DNA from: Uranotaenia lowii
Lineage: Eukaryota; Arthropoda; Insecta; Diptera; Culicidae
DNA length: 64,000 bases
Assembly (NCBI RefSeq): GCF_029784155.1
Contig: NC_073693.1
Location: forward strand, 354,086,591 to 354,150,590
Reading direction: 5' to 3'
The notes beneath the pieces were generated by a model that ran no database searches, was not told where the DNA came from, and saw nothing but the letters and a program-made list of their open reading frames with translations. Of this stretch, positions 45,929 to 55,510 are shown one piece after another (positions within the stretch are counted from its first letter, which is position 1; each line of letters begins with the position of its first letter). The position numbers were made by a program, and so were the translations under genes.

Positions 45929-48877
45929 ATGAACCAAGCAGATCATGTTACCATTCGTTCGTGCGATCACCCAGTTATCAATAATAAAGAAATTGTGGCA
46001 TATTGCCAAAACTTTAACAGAATGCGAAGCGCATCTAAACTAAACACAATTCATAAAAATTTAGTAGCAAGTAATTATACTATCATTTTAGGAACCGAAA
46101 CAAGCTGGGATGATAGTATAAAAAGCGAGGAAATTTTTGGATCGCGTTACAATGTCTACAGAGATGACCGAAATTTCAATTTGTCCGACAAGAAATCAGG
46201 CGGAGGCGTTGTAGTAGCAATAAGCTCTGCTTTCGATTCTGAGCTCATTGAAATAACTAAGCACAAAGAATTTGAGCAGGTGTGGGCAAAAGCTCAAATC
46301 TTCAAGGAAACTCATATTTTTGGATCGATCTACTTTCCTCCAGAATATGCCAGTAAAGATTATTTCCAAAAGTTTCTACTGAGCATAACAGAACTATTCA
46401 AAAGCTTCCAACCCGAATTCAAAATTCACCTGTATGGCGATTTTAATCAATCGAATCTACAATTTTTACCCGATGAAGATAATGAAGCAATCCTTTTACC
46501 GATTTTTGGAGATAATGAAACATTACAATTCCTTTTCGACAATCTTGCTACCTTATGTCTTAATCAAATAAATCATGTGAAAAATGCCTGCAATCGCTAT
46601 CTCGATTTACTGTTTTCAAACTTGACTGATGACTTTTGTATTTTGGAAGCTACTAATCCAATTTGGAAAAATGAGATATTTCATACAGCTATCGAATTTT
46701 CAATTATATGTTCTGACAACAAAGGAATACCAGAATACGAATATGAGGAGACCCTTGACTTTTTCCATGCAAATTACACAATGATTAAAACTAAATTACA
46801 ATCAGTTAATTGGCAATCATCATTTCAAAGCGAAAACCAAACTGTCAATCAGGTAGCTATTTTTTATAACATTCTTGGTAATATCTTGAGTAAATATGTC
46901 CCAATAAAAATAAAGCGACGAACGAATAATAACAGAAATCCGCCATGGTTTTCAAAAGAGCTAAAGCATCTTAGAAATAAAAAGCAGAAAGCGCATAAAA
47001 ACTGGAAAAAGACACCATCGCTAGCTAATAGTTTAGAATATCAAGAAGCATGCAACAAACTAGCCATATGCCTTAATACCTCCTTCGAAGAATATAATAG
47101 GAAAACAGAGGAAAACATTAAATCTAACCCAAGAAGCTTCTTCAAGTATGTAAGTTCCAAAATGAAAAGTAATAATTTTCCATCTCGTATGCACTTGGAC
47201 AGCGCTAACGGTAATAATTCCCATGAAATATGTAATTTGTTTGCCAATTTCTTCCAAAGCGTTTACACCAGTTTTTCGGAAGCCGATCGCGACACTGCGT
47301 TTTTCGATTATTTTTCCGACTCAGCATCATTGACTGTGGTAGATTCAATCACCCTTGAGGAAATACACAAATCAATTTGCTCCCTGGATAGCTCCAAAGG
47401 GCCCGGGCCTGATGGAATTCCTCCATTACTTTTAAAAAATCTTGTAAATGAACTAAGTGTGCCCTTGTTTCTATTGTTCAACTCATCGTTGAAATCCGGT
47501 GTTTTTCCTCAAGTATGGAAAGAATCTTTTCTTGTACCTATTTTCAAGTCGGGGAAAAAGTCCGACATTAAAAATTACCGGGGTATAGCAATCTTATCGT
47601 GCATACCGAAACTTTTTGAAGCAATAGTGAATCAAAAAATATATAATCAAATAAAAACACTCATAACTGAAAAGCAACATGGATTTGTTAAAGGACGATC
47701 TACAGCGACTAATTTACTTGAATTCGTTTCTTATAATATCCACTCTATGGATCAAGGAAATTCCGTTCAGGCTCTATACACGGACTTCAGTAAAGCTTTT
47801 GATAGAATCGACATCCCTTTGTTAATTTTTAAACTACATAAAAACGGATTCAGTACACAACTGCTGAAATGGATTGAGTCGTATTTGACAAACCGTACAC
47901 AAATTGTTAGATTCAATGGTTCACTTTCGAAAAGCATCTCCGTTACATCTGGTGTGCCTCAAGGCTCCCATCTCGGTCCCTTATTATTTATCTTATACGT
48001 CAATGACATTACTTATTTACTGAACCAGCTAAACGTGCTTATATACGCAGACGATATGAAGCTTTATATGATAGTCAACAACGAAGAAGATTTCAGGGTG
48101 TTTCAAAATGAAATAAATATTTTTTACAAATGGTGCAGTAAAAGTCTTCTTGAACTAAACGTGAAAAAATGTTCACATATTGTATTTACAAGGAAAAAAT
48201 ATCCGTCATATGAAATTGTCACATTAGGAAATGAGCCTGTGGAGAGAATCAATAAGATAAGAGATCTAGGTATTATATTGGACTCAAAACTTACTTTTGT
48301 AGATCACTATAACTCAGTAATTCAAAAATCAAATAGTATGCTTGGCTTTATAAAACGTTTTAGTTATAATTTTCAAGACCCATATACATTAAAAACATTG
48401 TACACAGCTTATGTCCGATCCATACTTGAATACTGCAGCGTTGTATGGTCCCCCTTTCAAATTTCTCATAAAAACCGTTTAGAATCCATTCAGAAACAAT
48501 TTGTTCTATTTGCTTTACGAAATCTAGGATGGTCACAGAGCCAATTACCAAGCTACGAATCACGCTGTTTACTAATAAATATTGAACCATTAAGTGTTAG
48601 AAGAGAATTTGCTGCAATCTCCTTTGTAAACGACATAATTAATCAGCGTGTTCAATCTACTTATCTACTAAATAAGTTAAACTTTTATTGTCCGAGTCGC
48701 CAGTTGAGAACCAGAAATCTGTTTATTTTAACCTCTGCTCGAACTGATTATGGTAAAAATAGTCCAATCAATTGTCTTATGCAGAATTATAATAAAAACT
48801 ACCAGAACATAGATTTTACTATGTCTAAACAGCAGCTAAAAAGTGCTTTTTACGGCGACAGGCACTTAAGAACCTAA
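45929..48877 (+). CDS. LINE ORF2: AP endonuclease and reverse transcriptase
   Basis: 982 residues from ATG 45929 to TAA 48875-48877. The N-terminal endonuclease (about 25-270) shows QNFNRM, GTETSW with the catalytic Glu, and YGDFNQ. At the site of the usual SDH triad it reads FHTAIEF, keeping a His without the preceding Ser-Asp, which is unusual. The reverse transcriptase has KGPGPDGI (motif 2a), motif A YTDFSKAFD (617-625, Asp 619), motif B SGVPQGSHLGP (from 674) and motif C YADD (706-709), followed by the RDLGIILD and YCSVVW thumb segments. No RNase H or C-terminal zinc finger follows. The frame is completely open, and the protein would perform target-primed reverse transcription in the nucleus. 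Confidence 0.9.
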   Translation: MNQADHVTIRSCDHPVINNKEIVAYCQNFNRMRSASKLNTIHKNLVASNYTIILGTETSWDDSIKSEEIFGSRYNVYRDDRNFNLSDKKSGGGVVVAISSAFDSELIEITKHKEFEQVWAKAQIFKETHIFGSIYFPPEYASKDYFQKFLLSITELFKSFQPEFKIHLYGDFNQSNLQFLPDEDNEAILLPIFGDNETLQFLFDNLATLCLNQINHVKNACNRYLDLLFSNLTDDFCILEATNPIWKNEIFHTAIEFSIICSDNKGIPEYEYEETLDFFHANYTMIKTKLQSVNWQSSFQSENQTVNQVAIFYNILGNILSKYVPIKIKRRTNNNRNPPWFSKELKHLRNKKQKAHKNWKKTPSLANSLEYQEACNKLAICLNTSFEEYNRKTEENIKSNPRSFFKYVSSKMKSNNFPSRMHLDSANGNNSHEICNLFANFFQSVYTSFSEADRDTAFFDYFSDSASLTVVDSITLEEIHKSICSLDSSKGPGPDGIPPLLLKNLVNELSVPLFLLFNSSLKSGVFPQVWKESFLVPIFKSGKKSDIKNYRGIAILSCIPKLFEAIVNQKIYNQIKTLITEKQHGFVKGRSTATNLLEFVSYNIHSMDQGNSVQALYTDFSKAFDRIDIPLLIFKLHKNGFSTQLLKWIESYLTNRTQIVRFNGSLSKSISVTSGVPQGSHLGPLLFILYVNDITYLLNQLNVLIYADDMKLYMIVNNEEDFRVFQNEINIFYKWCSKSLLELNVKKCSHIVFTRKKYPSYEIVTLGNEPVERINKIRDLGIILDSKLTFVDHYNSVIQKSNSMLGFIKRFSYNFQDPYTLKTLYTAYVRSILEYCSVVWSPFQISHKNRLESIQKQFVLFALRNLGWSQSQLPSYESRCLLINIEPLSVRREFAAISFVNDIINQRVQSTYLLNKLNFYCPSRQLRTRNLFILTSARTDYGKNSPINCLMQNYNKNYQNIDFTMSKQQLKSAFYGDRHLRT

Positions 48878-49008
48878 TATTGTAGTATTTGAAGTAATAT
48901 TAAGATTGTACTTCTAGTTTTAAGAATATATATGTAGCCTACGATGTTTGGTGAAATAAATAAATAAATAAACTTAATTGCTTTATTCCAAAAGTTTAAC
49001 CTATATAT

Positions 49009-49786
49009 TAGAGTGCCCCAAATGACCCGACTTTTGAAAAAGTTATGCGCTGCAGGCTAAAATTGATCCTAGACCTAGTACAAGATATCATGCCAAATTT
49101 GGGCCAGATCGGATCACGGGAAGGGGTCGCTCAACGAGCCTGAAGTTTGTATGGGATTTTGAGACATTTTGTTCGGGAGAAACATGAAAAACCAGTTTTT
49201 CATCAATAACTTTGGTTCCCGTCGGCCGATTTCTTTCAAAAACGGGTTTTCTTAAAGCCTAAATTATGAAAAACATTTCATCCGAAGACTGCATATCGAT
49301 AAGAGTTAAGACAAAAAAGTTATTGGACTTCCAAAATGGGCTAACTTTTTTTACGGTGGTATTCATCACTGCTAATGAGGCGTCAATAAGTTCGACCGCC
49401 CCGACTCATTTACAGTGATGAATACCATCCTTAAAAAAGTTAGCCCATTTTGGAAGCCTAATAACTTTTTTGTCTTAACTCTTATCGATATGCAGTCTTC
49501 GGATGAAATGTTTTTCATAATTTAGGCTTTAAGAAAACCCGTTTTTGAAAGAAATCGGCCGACGGGAACCAAAGTTATTGATGAAAAACTGGTTTTTCAT
49601 GTTTCTCCCGAACAAAATGTCTCAAAATCCCATACAAACTTCAGGCTCGTTGAGCGACCCCTTCCCGTGATCCGATCTGGCCCAAATTTGGCATGAGATC
49701 TTGTACTAGGTCTAGGATCAATTTTAGCCTGCAGCGCATAACATTTCACAGGTTTTGAATTTCTCATACAAATTTGGGGCAGTCTA
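49009..49786. mobile_element. Foldback element with arms of about 360 bp
   Basis: A long inverted repeat: the left arm 49009-49372 pairs with 49405-49786 around a loop of about 30-35 bp (near 49373-49404). The outer ends TAGAGTGCCCCAAAT and ATTTGGGGCAGTCTA are complementary with one mismatch. Near-identical arm segments include CCGATCTGGCCCAAATTTGG and CCGTCGGCCGATTTCTTTCA. A subterminal part (about 49026-49045 versus 49740-49770) is not conserved between arms. No coding capacity. It sits 36 bp after the LINE tail, flanked by TATAT-rich sequence. Confidence 0.88.
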
Positions 49787-51325
49787 CTATATATGTACCT
49801 ACGTCACTTAAAAATAAAAATACGGAAAACATTTGAAGGTCAATCGGTTCATTTACAAGAAACGACAGTTATACAAATTGCTCGCTTAACTAATGGTTTA
49901 GCATTTTTTCAATAATACGGAATCGGTTGTCTGTTTTTTTTTCTCCAATGGCCCAACTAAATTGACCACAAATATTCCTAATCGCACCAGTTTTGTTATT
50001 GCAGTTTAGCTTTATGGTCTGGTCAGCTAAGCCAGCCAGCCCGTTCGATTATTGGCAGCCGTAGTGCTGGACATTATTCAATCTAATTTATTTAATCAAC
50101 ACTTTGTTCCAAAACACACAAAACGCTTCGGCGCGGCAAAAATGTGAAGCAACTAAGTACCAATAGCTAATAATCACCACAACACAACAACATTTTGCGA
50201 TAGAGTCACACAACCGAAACTAATAAATTCAACATGCTCTCAGAGGCAAAGGCAGGTGTACCTTGTAGTAAATTTTAAGTTTGGGCGGCACACGAGAAGC
50301 TTCACAAATTTTACGTATCGTAGGTTTTGATGGTTTGGCTGCATAAAGTATATGCTTCATTTTTCTTTTCCAAACAACCTGATAGGAATTCAACTAACTT
50401 AGCAATGGTCACCTCAAACAACACGAGCCAGACACATTTGCATGAGCTCATTAAAATTGCTCGAATTCACAGAGAGAGCACACATGCACTGCCACTAAGC
50501 TTAATAAGACTGTGGCTGGCCACACGTTTTGCAGCGGGATACACGAATGCAGAAGAAAAATCACAGCCCGCGCTTAATTAAAGCCCCCCGCGCGTGAACG
50601 AAAAAAAATCCTTTCCAGCTACTAGGCTGAGCTGCGATCTCCTCCTACTCTTGACCGAAACCGAAAAAAAAACGGATAAGAAAATCAACAGCCTCACAAA
50701 AAAATCCAACCCAGGCCTCCGAACGAAGGAGGGTGGAAATACCTGATGCTGCTGCTTGCTTGCTTTCCACTTGGAGGTTCTTTGGTTGCATGCTTCAGGT
50801 GCATTTTAGCGTTTCACGCCTTATTTTGGCCTAAAATTATGATGCTGGTGGATGCGAAAGTGGTGCACTGATCTGCTAAGTCCATGGGAGGTTGGTCTTC
50901 AAGAAATCCCGCTGCCATCCCGGAGTTTGTCGAGGTTCTTTTGAGGCTTCCCGATGTCCCCTAGTCTGGTTTTGTGGGGCCGACTGTGAGTGTGTAGGAG
51001 ACGAAAACAGATCAGCTTTAATGTTTTGATGATACAGGTAGGATACGCGAGGAGATGATACCGAACTTTAGATGAAAATTATTTGAAGGAGGTTTGGAAA
51101 TACTCACAAAAAGTGATTTTGACTATAACTACACTTTTATTCTAATTGTTTGGAAATTCTTGTTTAACTAGATCAGGAAGTAAAATGAAAAGTTCTTCTT
51201 TTTTTTCTCTTCAATATGTATGATCAATTTGAAAAAAATATTTTAAATTTTCCATTGAAAGCAAAGTACTTGCGCTACACTACACAGTACACCAATTTAT
51301 TTTATTTATTTTGATTACATCCCAA
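49787..51325. other. Unassigned sequence
   Basis: Mixed composition with no recognisable repeat or gene. The plus-strand frame 50327-50581 is unsupported. There may be host sequence around 50580-51000, where GC is higher. Confidence 0.4.
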
Positions 51326-51745
51326 GCAACCAAAAGTCTCATATCTGCTTAAACTTGTGCCTCCAAAGTTCAAGTTTCGCTGAACAAAAGTTCCAAAGAT
51401 AATTGGTAGCGAATTTTCTCGAATGTGAGCATGAAAGCTACAAAGAGTTCCCCAAATAGCCTTCTATGAACTTGAAGTTCCAAACAGTTCCTCAAATAGC
51501 TTTTTTGTGACATGTCATTCGCATCCACACGGTATAAAAATTACAATATAGATATCAAATAGCCTTCTGTGGACTTCAAGTTCCAAGAAGTTCCTCAAAT
51601 AGCCTTTTTGTGACATGTCAATCGCATCCACACAGTATAAAAGTTACAAATTGGGTCTCAAATAGCCTTCTGTGGACTCGAAGTTCCAAAAAGTTCCTCA
51701 AATAGCCCATTTTGAGACATGTCCGCCATTTCATAATTATGAAAT
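51326..51745 (+). repeat. Dispersed repeat with CCAAGCAACCAAAAGTC end and three 103-bp tandem units
   Basis: The left end AGCAACCAAAAGTCTCATAT matches the inverted copies ending at 41692 and 43263. Inside are three direct units starting CAAATAGCCTTCT at 51453, 51556 and 51659 (period 103 bp). Each unit contains GAAGTTCCAA, a second CAAATAGC and (weaker in the third) GACATGTC. The right boundary is approximate. It is non-coding. Confidence 0.75.
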
Positions 51746-52700
51746 GTGAACGAACATCACAAAACGGCATATAATATATAAATCAATTTTGAGTGCTTGG
51801 AAATTGTTGAAATTTAAATTTATATTGAAGCTTCAACTCAGACTCAACTTTAAGCTAACTCGCAAATGATTGTTTTTAAAAAGATTAAATATTTTGAATT
51901 TATAAAATTTCGTCCAACTGTATTTACTTACTACCCAGTGAACATTTTGGTCTGTATATTTCAGTTGTTTCTGAGATATACACACTTTTGTACAATCTGA
52001 AAAAGTTGTATAGAATATTCTAAATGAGCCTGTACGTACCAAAGTGGAGGCAATATACGGACCAAATTTTGCTCACCTTGAAAATATAAAACTTTGTTTT
52101 GCGTTTTCAACAATTTGATAGCAACTTTACTTTACATAAAATCTTAGGATTGTACAACTTACAACTTTCTATTGCCTGTCTTACAATTTGATTTCAATTT
52201 CCTTTGGCAAGTAGCCTAAGGTTTGTACAACTTTCTCCGCCATTTAATACAATTTATTGTTACTGTATCCCAAAGCAATTATATTTTTCCCTTATTACGA
52301 TTTTACTATGAATCGCCGTGAACATTAATACAATAGAATTTAATGTTTACTGCGAAAAAAAATGAACCATACACAACTTTATGTGTCTCTTTTCGCTCAG
52401 TCTCGAACTCACAACGTTCCGATCCCTCTCCTTCGATACTTCCTCGGCGCCATTTCATGTTGATGCAAACAAGCAAATTTGTTCATGTACAGTTGAGAGT
52501 GCCGTTTAAAAATCAGTTGATCGTATAAAATACCACTGACTGCATCATTTCGGACTCCAAATCTATTTATAGATGCCGTTTCTTGATATGCAACTTTAAC
52601 CTATCTCATAGACGATTCTTTTACAATCAATAATTGTATTCAGCGCTGTGCGATCTTAGCTAGCTATTTACTGTACTGTTAAACAATTCGACAATCTGCA
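51746..52700. other. AT-rich sequence left of a direct duplication
   Basis: TACCCAGTGAACATTTTGGTC at about 51936 and CTGGGTA at about 53633-53639 could be short inverted ends of one element enclosing the duplicated blocks that follow, but 7 bp is weak evidence. Repeated TACAAT/ACAATTT motifs are scattered through it. No gene. Confidence 0.35.
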
Positions 52701-53039
52701 GATTGTTTAAATTCCATAATACGATGTTCTTACAATTACTGTACGACATTTCATGGAAATAATATGTCATCATAGGTCGCAAGCATGAAAGATTGCTTAA
52801 TTGTACAGTGGGATATAATATTGAGTTTTACACAATTCTACTGCAATTCAAAACAACTTTAGTGATATTTCTATACGATTAACAAAATATTATCGTTTAT
52901 AATGAACTGTTCAAACCATAAACGATAAAATGTAATTTGGTTTAGCTACAACATGATGTTTATACAATTCCAATCTTAACTGGATGCTTTTACAATCTAC
53001 AATAAACACTATTTTACGATTTCTGGGTTTCTGGATTCG
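52701..53039 (+). repeat. Direct duplication, copy 1 (about 340 bp)
   Basis: It starts GATTGTTTAAATTC and recurs 602 bp downstream, with shared TTTCATGGAAATAATATGTC, GCATGAAAGATTGCTTAATT and TTACGATTTCTGG. Divergence is around 10-15% by eye. 263 bp of unrelated-looking sequence separates the copies. Confidence 0.85.
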
Positions 53040-53302
53040 TTTATCACAGAACCGGATTTTTTTAAGCGTCGCCTGTGTTTTTGCAAACGCCGACTGTATG
53101 TGCCACTTTTTTCATTTTAATATTTTTTTTTTAAATTAAAACTGCCTTCATTTTTGCATCAAAATTCGTCAAGGATTTCCAATTTTTGCAATTGTTGACA
53201 TAAGATGATTACGATATTGCTAAGCATAGGAATTGCATTATTACCAATTATTTACCGATTAATTAAATCTCAATGAGCGACTTTGAATGACATGTATGAA
53301 TA

Positions 53303-53641
53303 GATTGTTTAAATTCGATTATACGATTTTCTCACAATTACTGTACGACCTTTCATGGAAATAATATGTCATCATAGATCGCAAGCATGAAAGATTGCTT
53401 AATTGTACAGTGGGATTGAATATTGATCTTTACACAATTCTACTGGGGTTTAAATCAACTTTATTGATCTTTCTATACGATTAACAAAATGTTATCGTAT
53501 ATAATGAACTATACAAACCATAAACAATAAAAAATAACTTGGTTAAGCTACAACATGATGTTTAAACAATTCCAATATAAACTGGATGCTTAAACAATCT
53601 ACAATGAACACTGCTTTACGATTTCTGGTTATCTGGGTACG
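53303..53641 (+). repeat. Direct duplication, copy 2 (about 340 bp)
   Basis: Counterpart of the segment at 52701-53039 in the same orientation. It ends ACGATTTCTGGTTATCTGGG. The pair is either a local tandem duplication of a unit of about 602 bp or two directly repeated ends of one element. Confidence 0.85.
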
Positions 53642-53925
53642 AATTCATCACACATTGAAAGTCAGTTGAAGCAATTCATTAATTAAATATCAAGATAAAC
53701 TCAAGGATTTGTTTAATTTTATGCTTAACAGTTATAAACATGGAAATCTACTTTTTTAAACCGATATTATTTTAGCGGATGATTGATTTATACGCCGTTT
53801 CGTAATGATTGTTGATAGGTAATAATAAACATGCGTCTTTGCTGCTGGCCGCTGGCTGCACTTGAGGGTATTCTATAGGAAGCTTATAACTACTTCGAAT
53901 TTTAGCTGGCGGTAAGGCAACATCT
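53642..53925. other. Unassigned spacer
   Basis: AT-rich and short; nothing recognised. Confidence 0.4.
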
Positions 53926-54116
53926 AGGCGTGGCGTCGTGGCAGCGTGTTTGGCTATCATCTCGGAGGATCGGGTTCAAATCTGGTATCAGGACTAAGTT
54001 TTTTCATTAGGTTGTTCGATTGCTTGAGTAAGCGAATCAAATAACTGTGTAGCAGAACTGGCGTGCGTGCTGGCATGTATCGAACAAAGTTAAAAACAAA
54101 GAAATTAAGTATGATC
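53926..54116 (+). mobile_element. tRNA-derived SINE-like sequence
   Basis: A-box-like TGGCGTCGTGG (53931-53941) and B box GGTTCAAATCT (53973-53983) at tRNA-like spacing, with no acceptor-stem pairing. tRNA-unrelated sequence follows. No target duplication found; the ends are approximate. Confidence 0.45.
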
Positions 54117-54407
54117 AATTAGGGAGGTGATGGATGCTGAGAAATCGGCAGCACCACATGGGCTGGTGGTGGCCAAAGTAAAAGAGGAGAAGAGAAATAT
54201 TTTTTTGGTTTCGCTGATTAAACGTTTACTTGTGGGCTGAATAGAAGGCCGTTCAAATTTGTAATGGAACTACAAAGTTTCAATAAGAACTTAAATTTTG
54301 GGCTGAATAAAACGAACTTCAGCACATTGATTATGATGATTAAGCTGTGTTCGACCTTTTAAACGATACTTTTGGTTGCTTGGGTTATCTTTAATAAATA
54401 AGAAATC
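54117..54407. other. Unassigned spacer containing a CCAAGCAACCAAAAGT end
   Basis: Near 54369-54385 the minus strand reads AACCCAAGCAACCAAAAGTA, the same terminus as the dispersed repeat copies at 41.7, 43.3 and 51.3 kb. Little of the rest of that repeat is recognisable here. Confidence 0.4.
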
Positions 54408-54622
54408 ATCGAAAAATGTGGGCTTGTGATATAGCTCAGTTGGCAAGTCTGTTTTCTCCGGAGCTGATGTCCGCGAGTTCGAGCCCAAGAGTAAACATCG
54501 AACACAGTTGCACCGGATAAGTTTCTCAATAACTGTCCGCCAACTGGAACGTTGATAAAGTCGCGAATGCCACAAAGATGGTAAAACGACTATAATCGAA
54601 TAAAAAAAAATCGAAAATTGTG
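54408..54622 (+). mobile_element. tRNA-derived SINE with target duplication
   Basis: The SINE is 54421-54609 (189 bp), between 13-bp flanks ATCGAAAAATGTG (54408-54420) and ATCGAAAATTGTG (54610-54622, one mismatch). It has a polymerase III A box TAGCTCAGTTGG (54432-54443) and a B box GAGTTCGAGCC (54475-54485), then a tRNA-unrelated body and an A-rich tail. The head resembles a tRNA with the classic TAGCTCAGTTGG D-arm. It is the best-defined SINE in the window. Confidence 0.88.
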
Positions 54623-54639
54623 CAAATGTAGAAAGAAAG

Positions 54640-55510
54640 AATTTTATTATTTATTATTATTTTTATTAATTTGCGCTTCCTATGTCAATCTGTCTTTTCC
54701 ACCGGAAGATCAATCAAAACACATAATCAACAGCAGAAGCAGCCTTTAAACATTTGCGCTTCCTATGACGATCCATCTTTTTCACCGGAAGGCCAAATAA
54801 AAACCAACATTCAGCAGCAGCCTTGAAAATCTGCGCTTCCTATGCCAACCCATCTATTTCCACAGGGAAGCCTACTAGCTTAGCTTAGCTTAGCTTGATT
54901 GACTACTCATATCTACCATAAATCATTGAACTCGAAATGCTTCATTCAAAGGTTTTTTTTTTTATTAAAACCGATTCTAGAAGAACTGCGTATGTTTTAC
55001 ATTTGATTTTATACTATACATTTCGAATTCCATGATCGCCCCTTCGACTAACTGCACTGAATCACTTATTTTTAGAATAAGGCCTAACAAATCGGCAAAA
55101 TAACGATACATTCAATTTATTTTTATGAATTTTCCTCTCTTTTCAAATAACCCTAAGGAAAATTAACAGCTTGAAAAAAAAAACACGTCATAGTCCTGTC
55201 GTTTACTACTTTGATCCGCCTATTTCCACAGGGAAGCCTACTAAGAAACAAACAATAAGCAGCAGTTTTAACAATCGGAACTTTTTCAGTCACTCCATCT
55301 TATTTACCGGAGAAACAAATAATTAAAGCAGCAGCCTTAACAATCTGCGCTTCCTAATCTCCCTGTCTTATTTAACGGAGAATCATACAATGATATCCTC
55401 AGCCTTAAAAATCTGTGCTTTCCCGTCTTTCCGTTTTATTAACCGGAAAAACAAACAATCATAGCGGCAGTCTGTAGAATCTGCGCTTTCCATTTGCTTC
55501 GTCTTATTTA
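54640..55510 (+). repeat. Tandem repeat, period about 70-83 bp, interrupted
   Basis: Degenerate units carrying TCTGCGCTTCCTATG, a TTTTTCACCGGAAG-like segment and CAGCAGCAGCCTT. Unit starts (GCGCTTCC or variant) lie near 54673, 54756, 54833, 55347, 55414 and 55483, with a more diverged unit near 55280. The array is split by the retroelement at 54878-55219. It is non-coding. Confidence 0.8.
54854..55243 (-). mobile_element. (AAGCT)n-tailed retroelement, copy 2, with 24-bp target duplication
   Basis: An identical 24-bp segment lies at 54854-54877 and 55220-55243; the insert is 54878-55219 (342 bp). Its left end is (GCTTA)n followed by GATTGACTACTCAT, the reverse complement of the right end of the element at 9665-10995. 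Further shared sequence includes the complement of ATTCGAAATG and an A/T run. This copy is shorter than copy 1, consistent with 5' truncation during reverse transcription. Confidence 0.82.

Larger units (their letters stand above)
44341..48973 (+). mobile_element. Intact two-ORF LINE, CR1/Jockey group, 3' (AAAT)n tail
   Basis: The element has a 5' leader starting TCAGTCG, ORF1 with a PHD finger, ORF2 with endonuclease and reverse transcriptase, a 3' UTR of about 75 bp and a tail of AAATA/AAAT repeats (48952-48973). There is no obvious target duplication, as is common for CR1-type elements. Both ORFs are free of stops and frameshifts and the two lie 20 bp apart, so this copy is probably young and could still be active. 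CR1 versus another Jockey-superfamily clade is inference from the PHD-bearing ORF1 and the RT motif style. Confidence 0.85.

Noticed and set aside
54432..54485. Genuine tRNA gene with TAGCTCAGTTGG
   Set aside because: Flanked by a SINE body, A-rich tail and target duplication; the ends do not fold as a tRNA.
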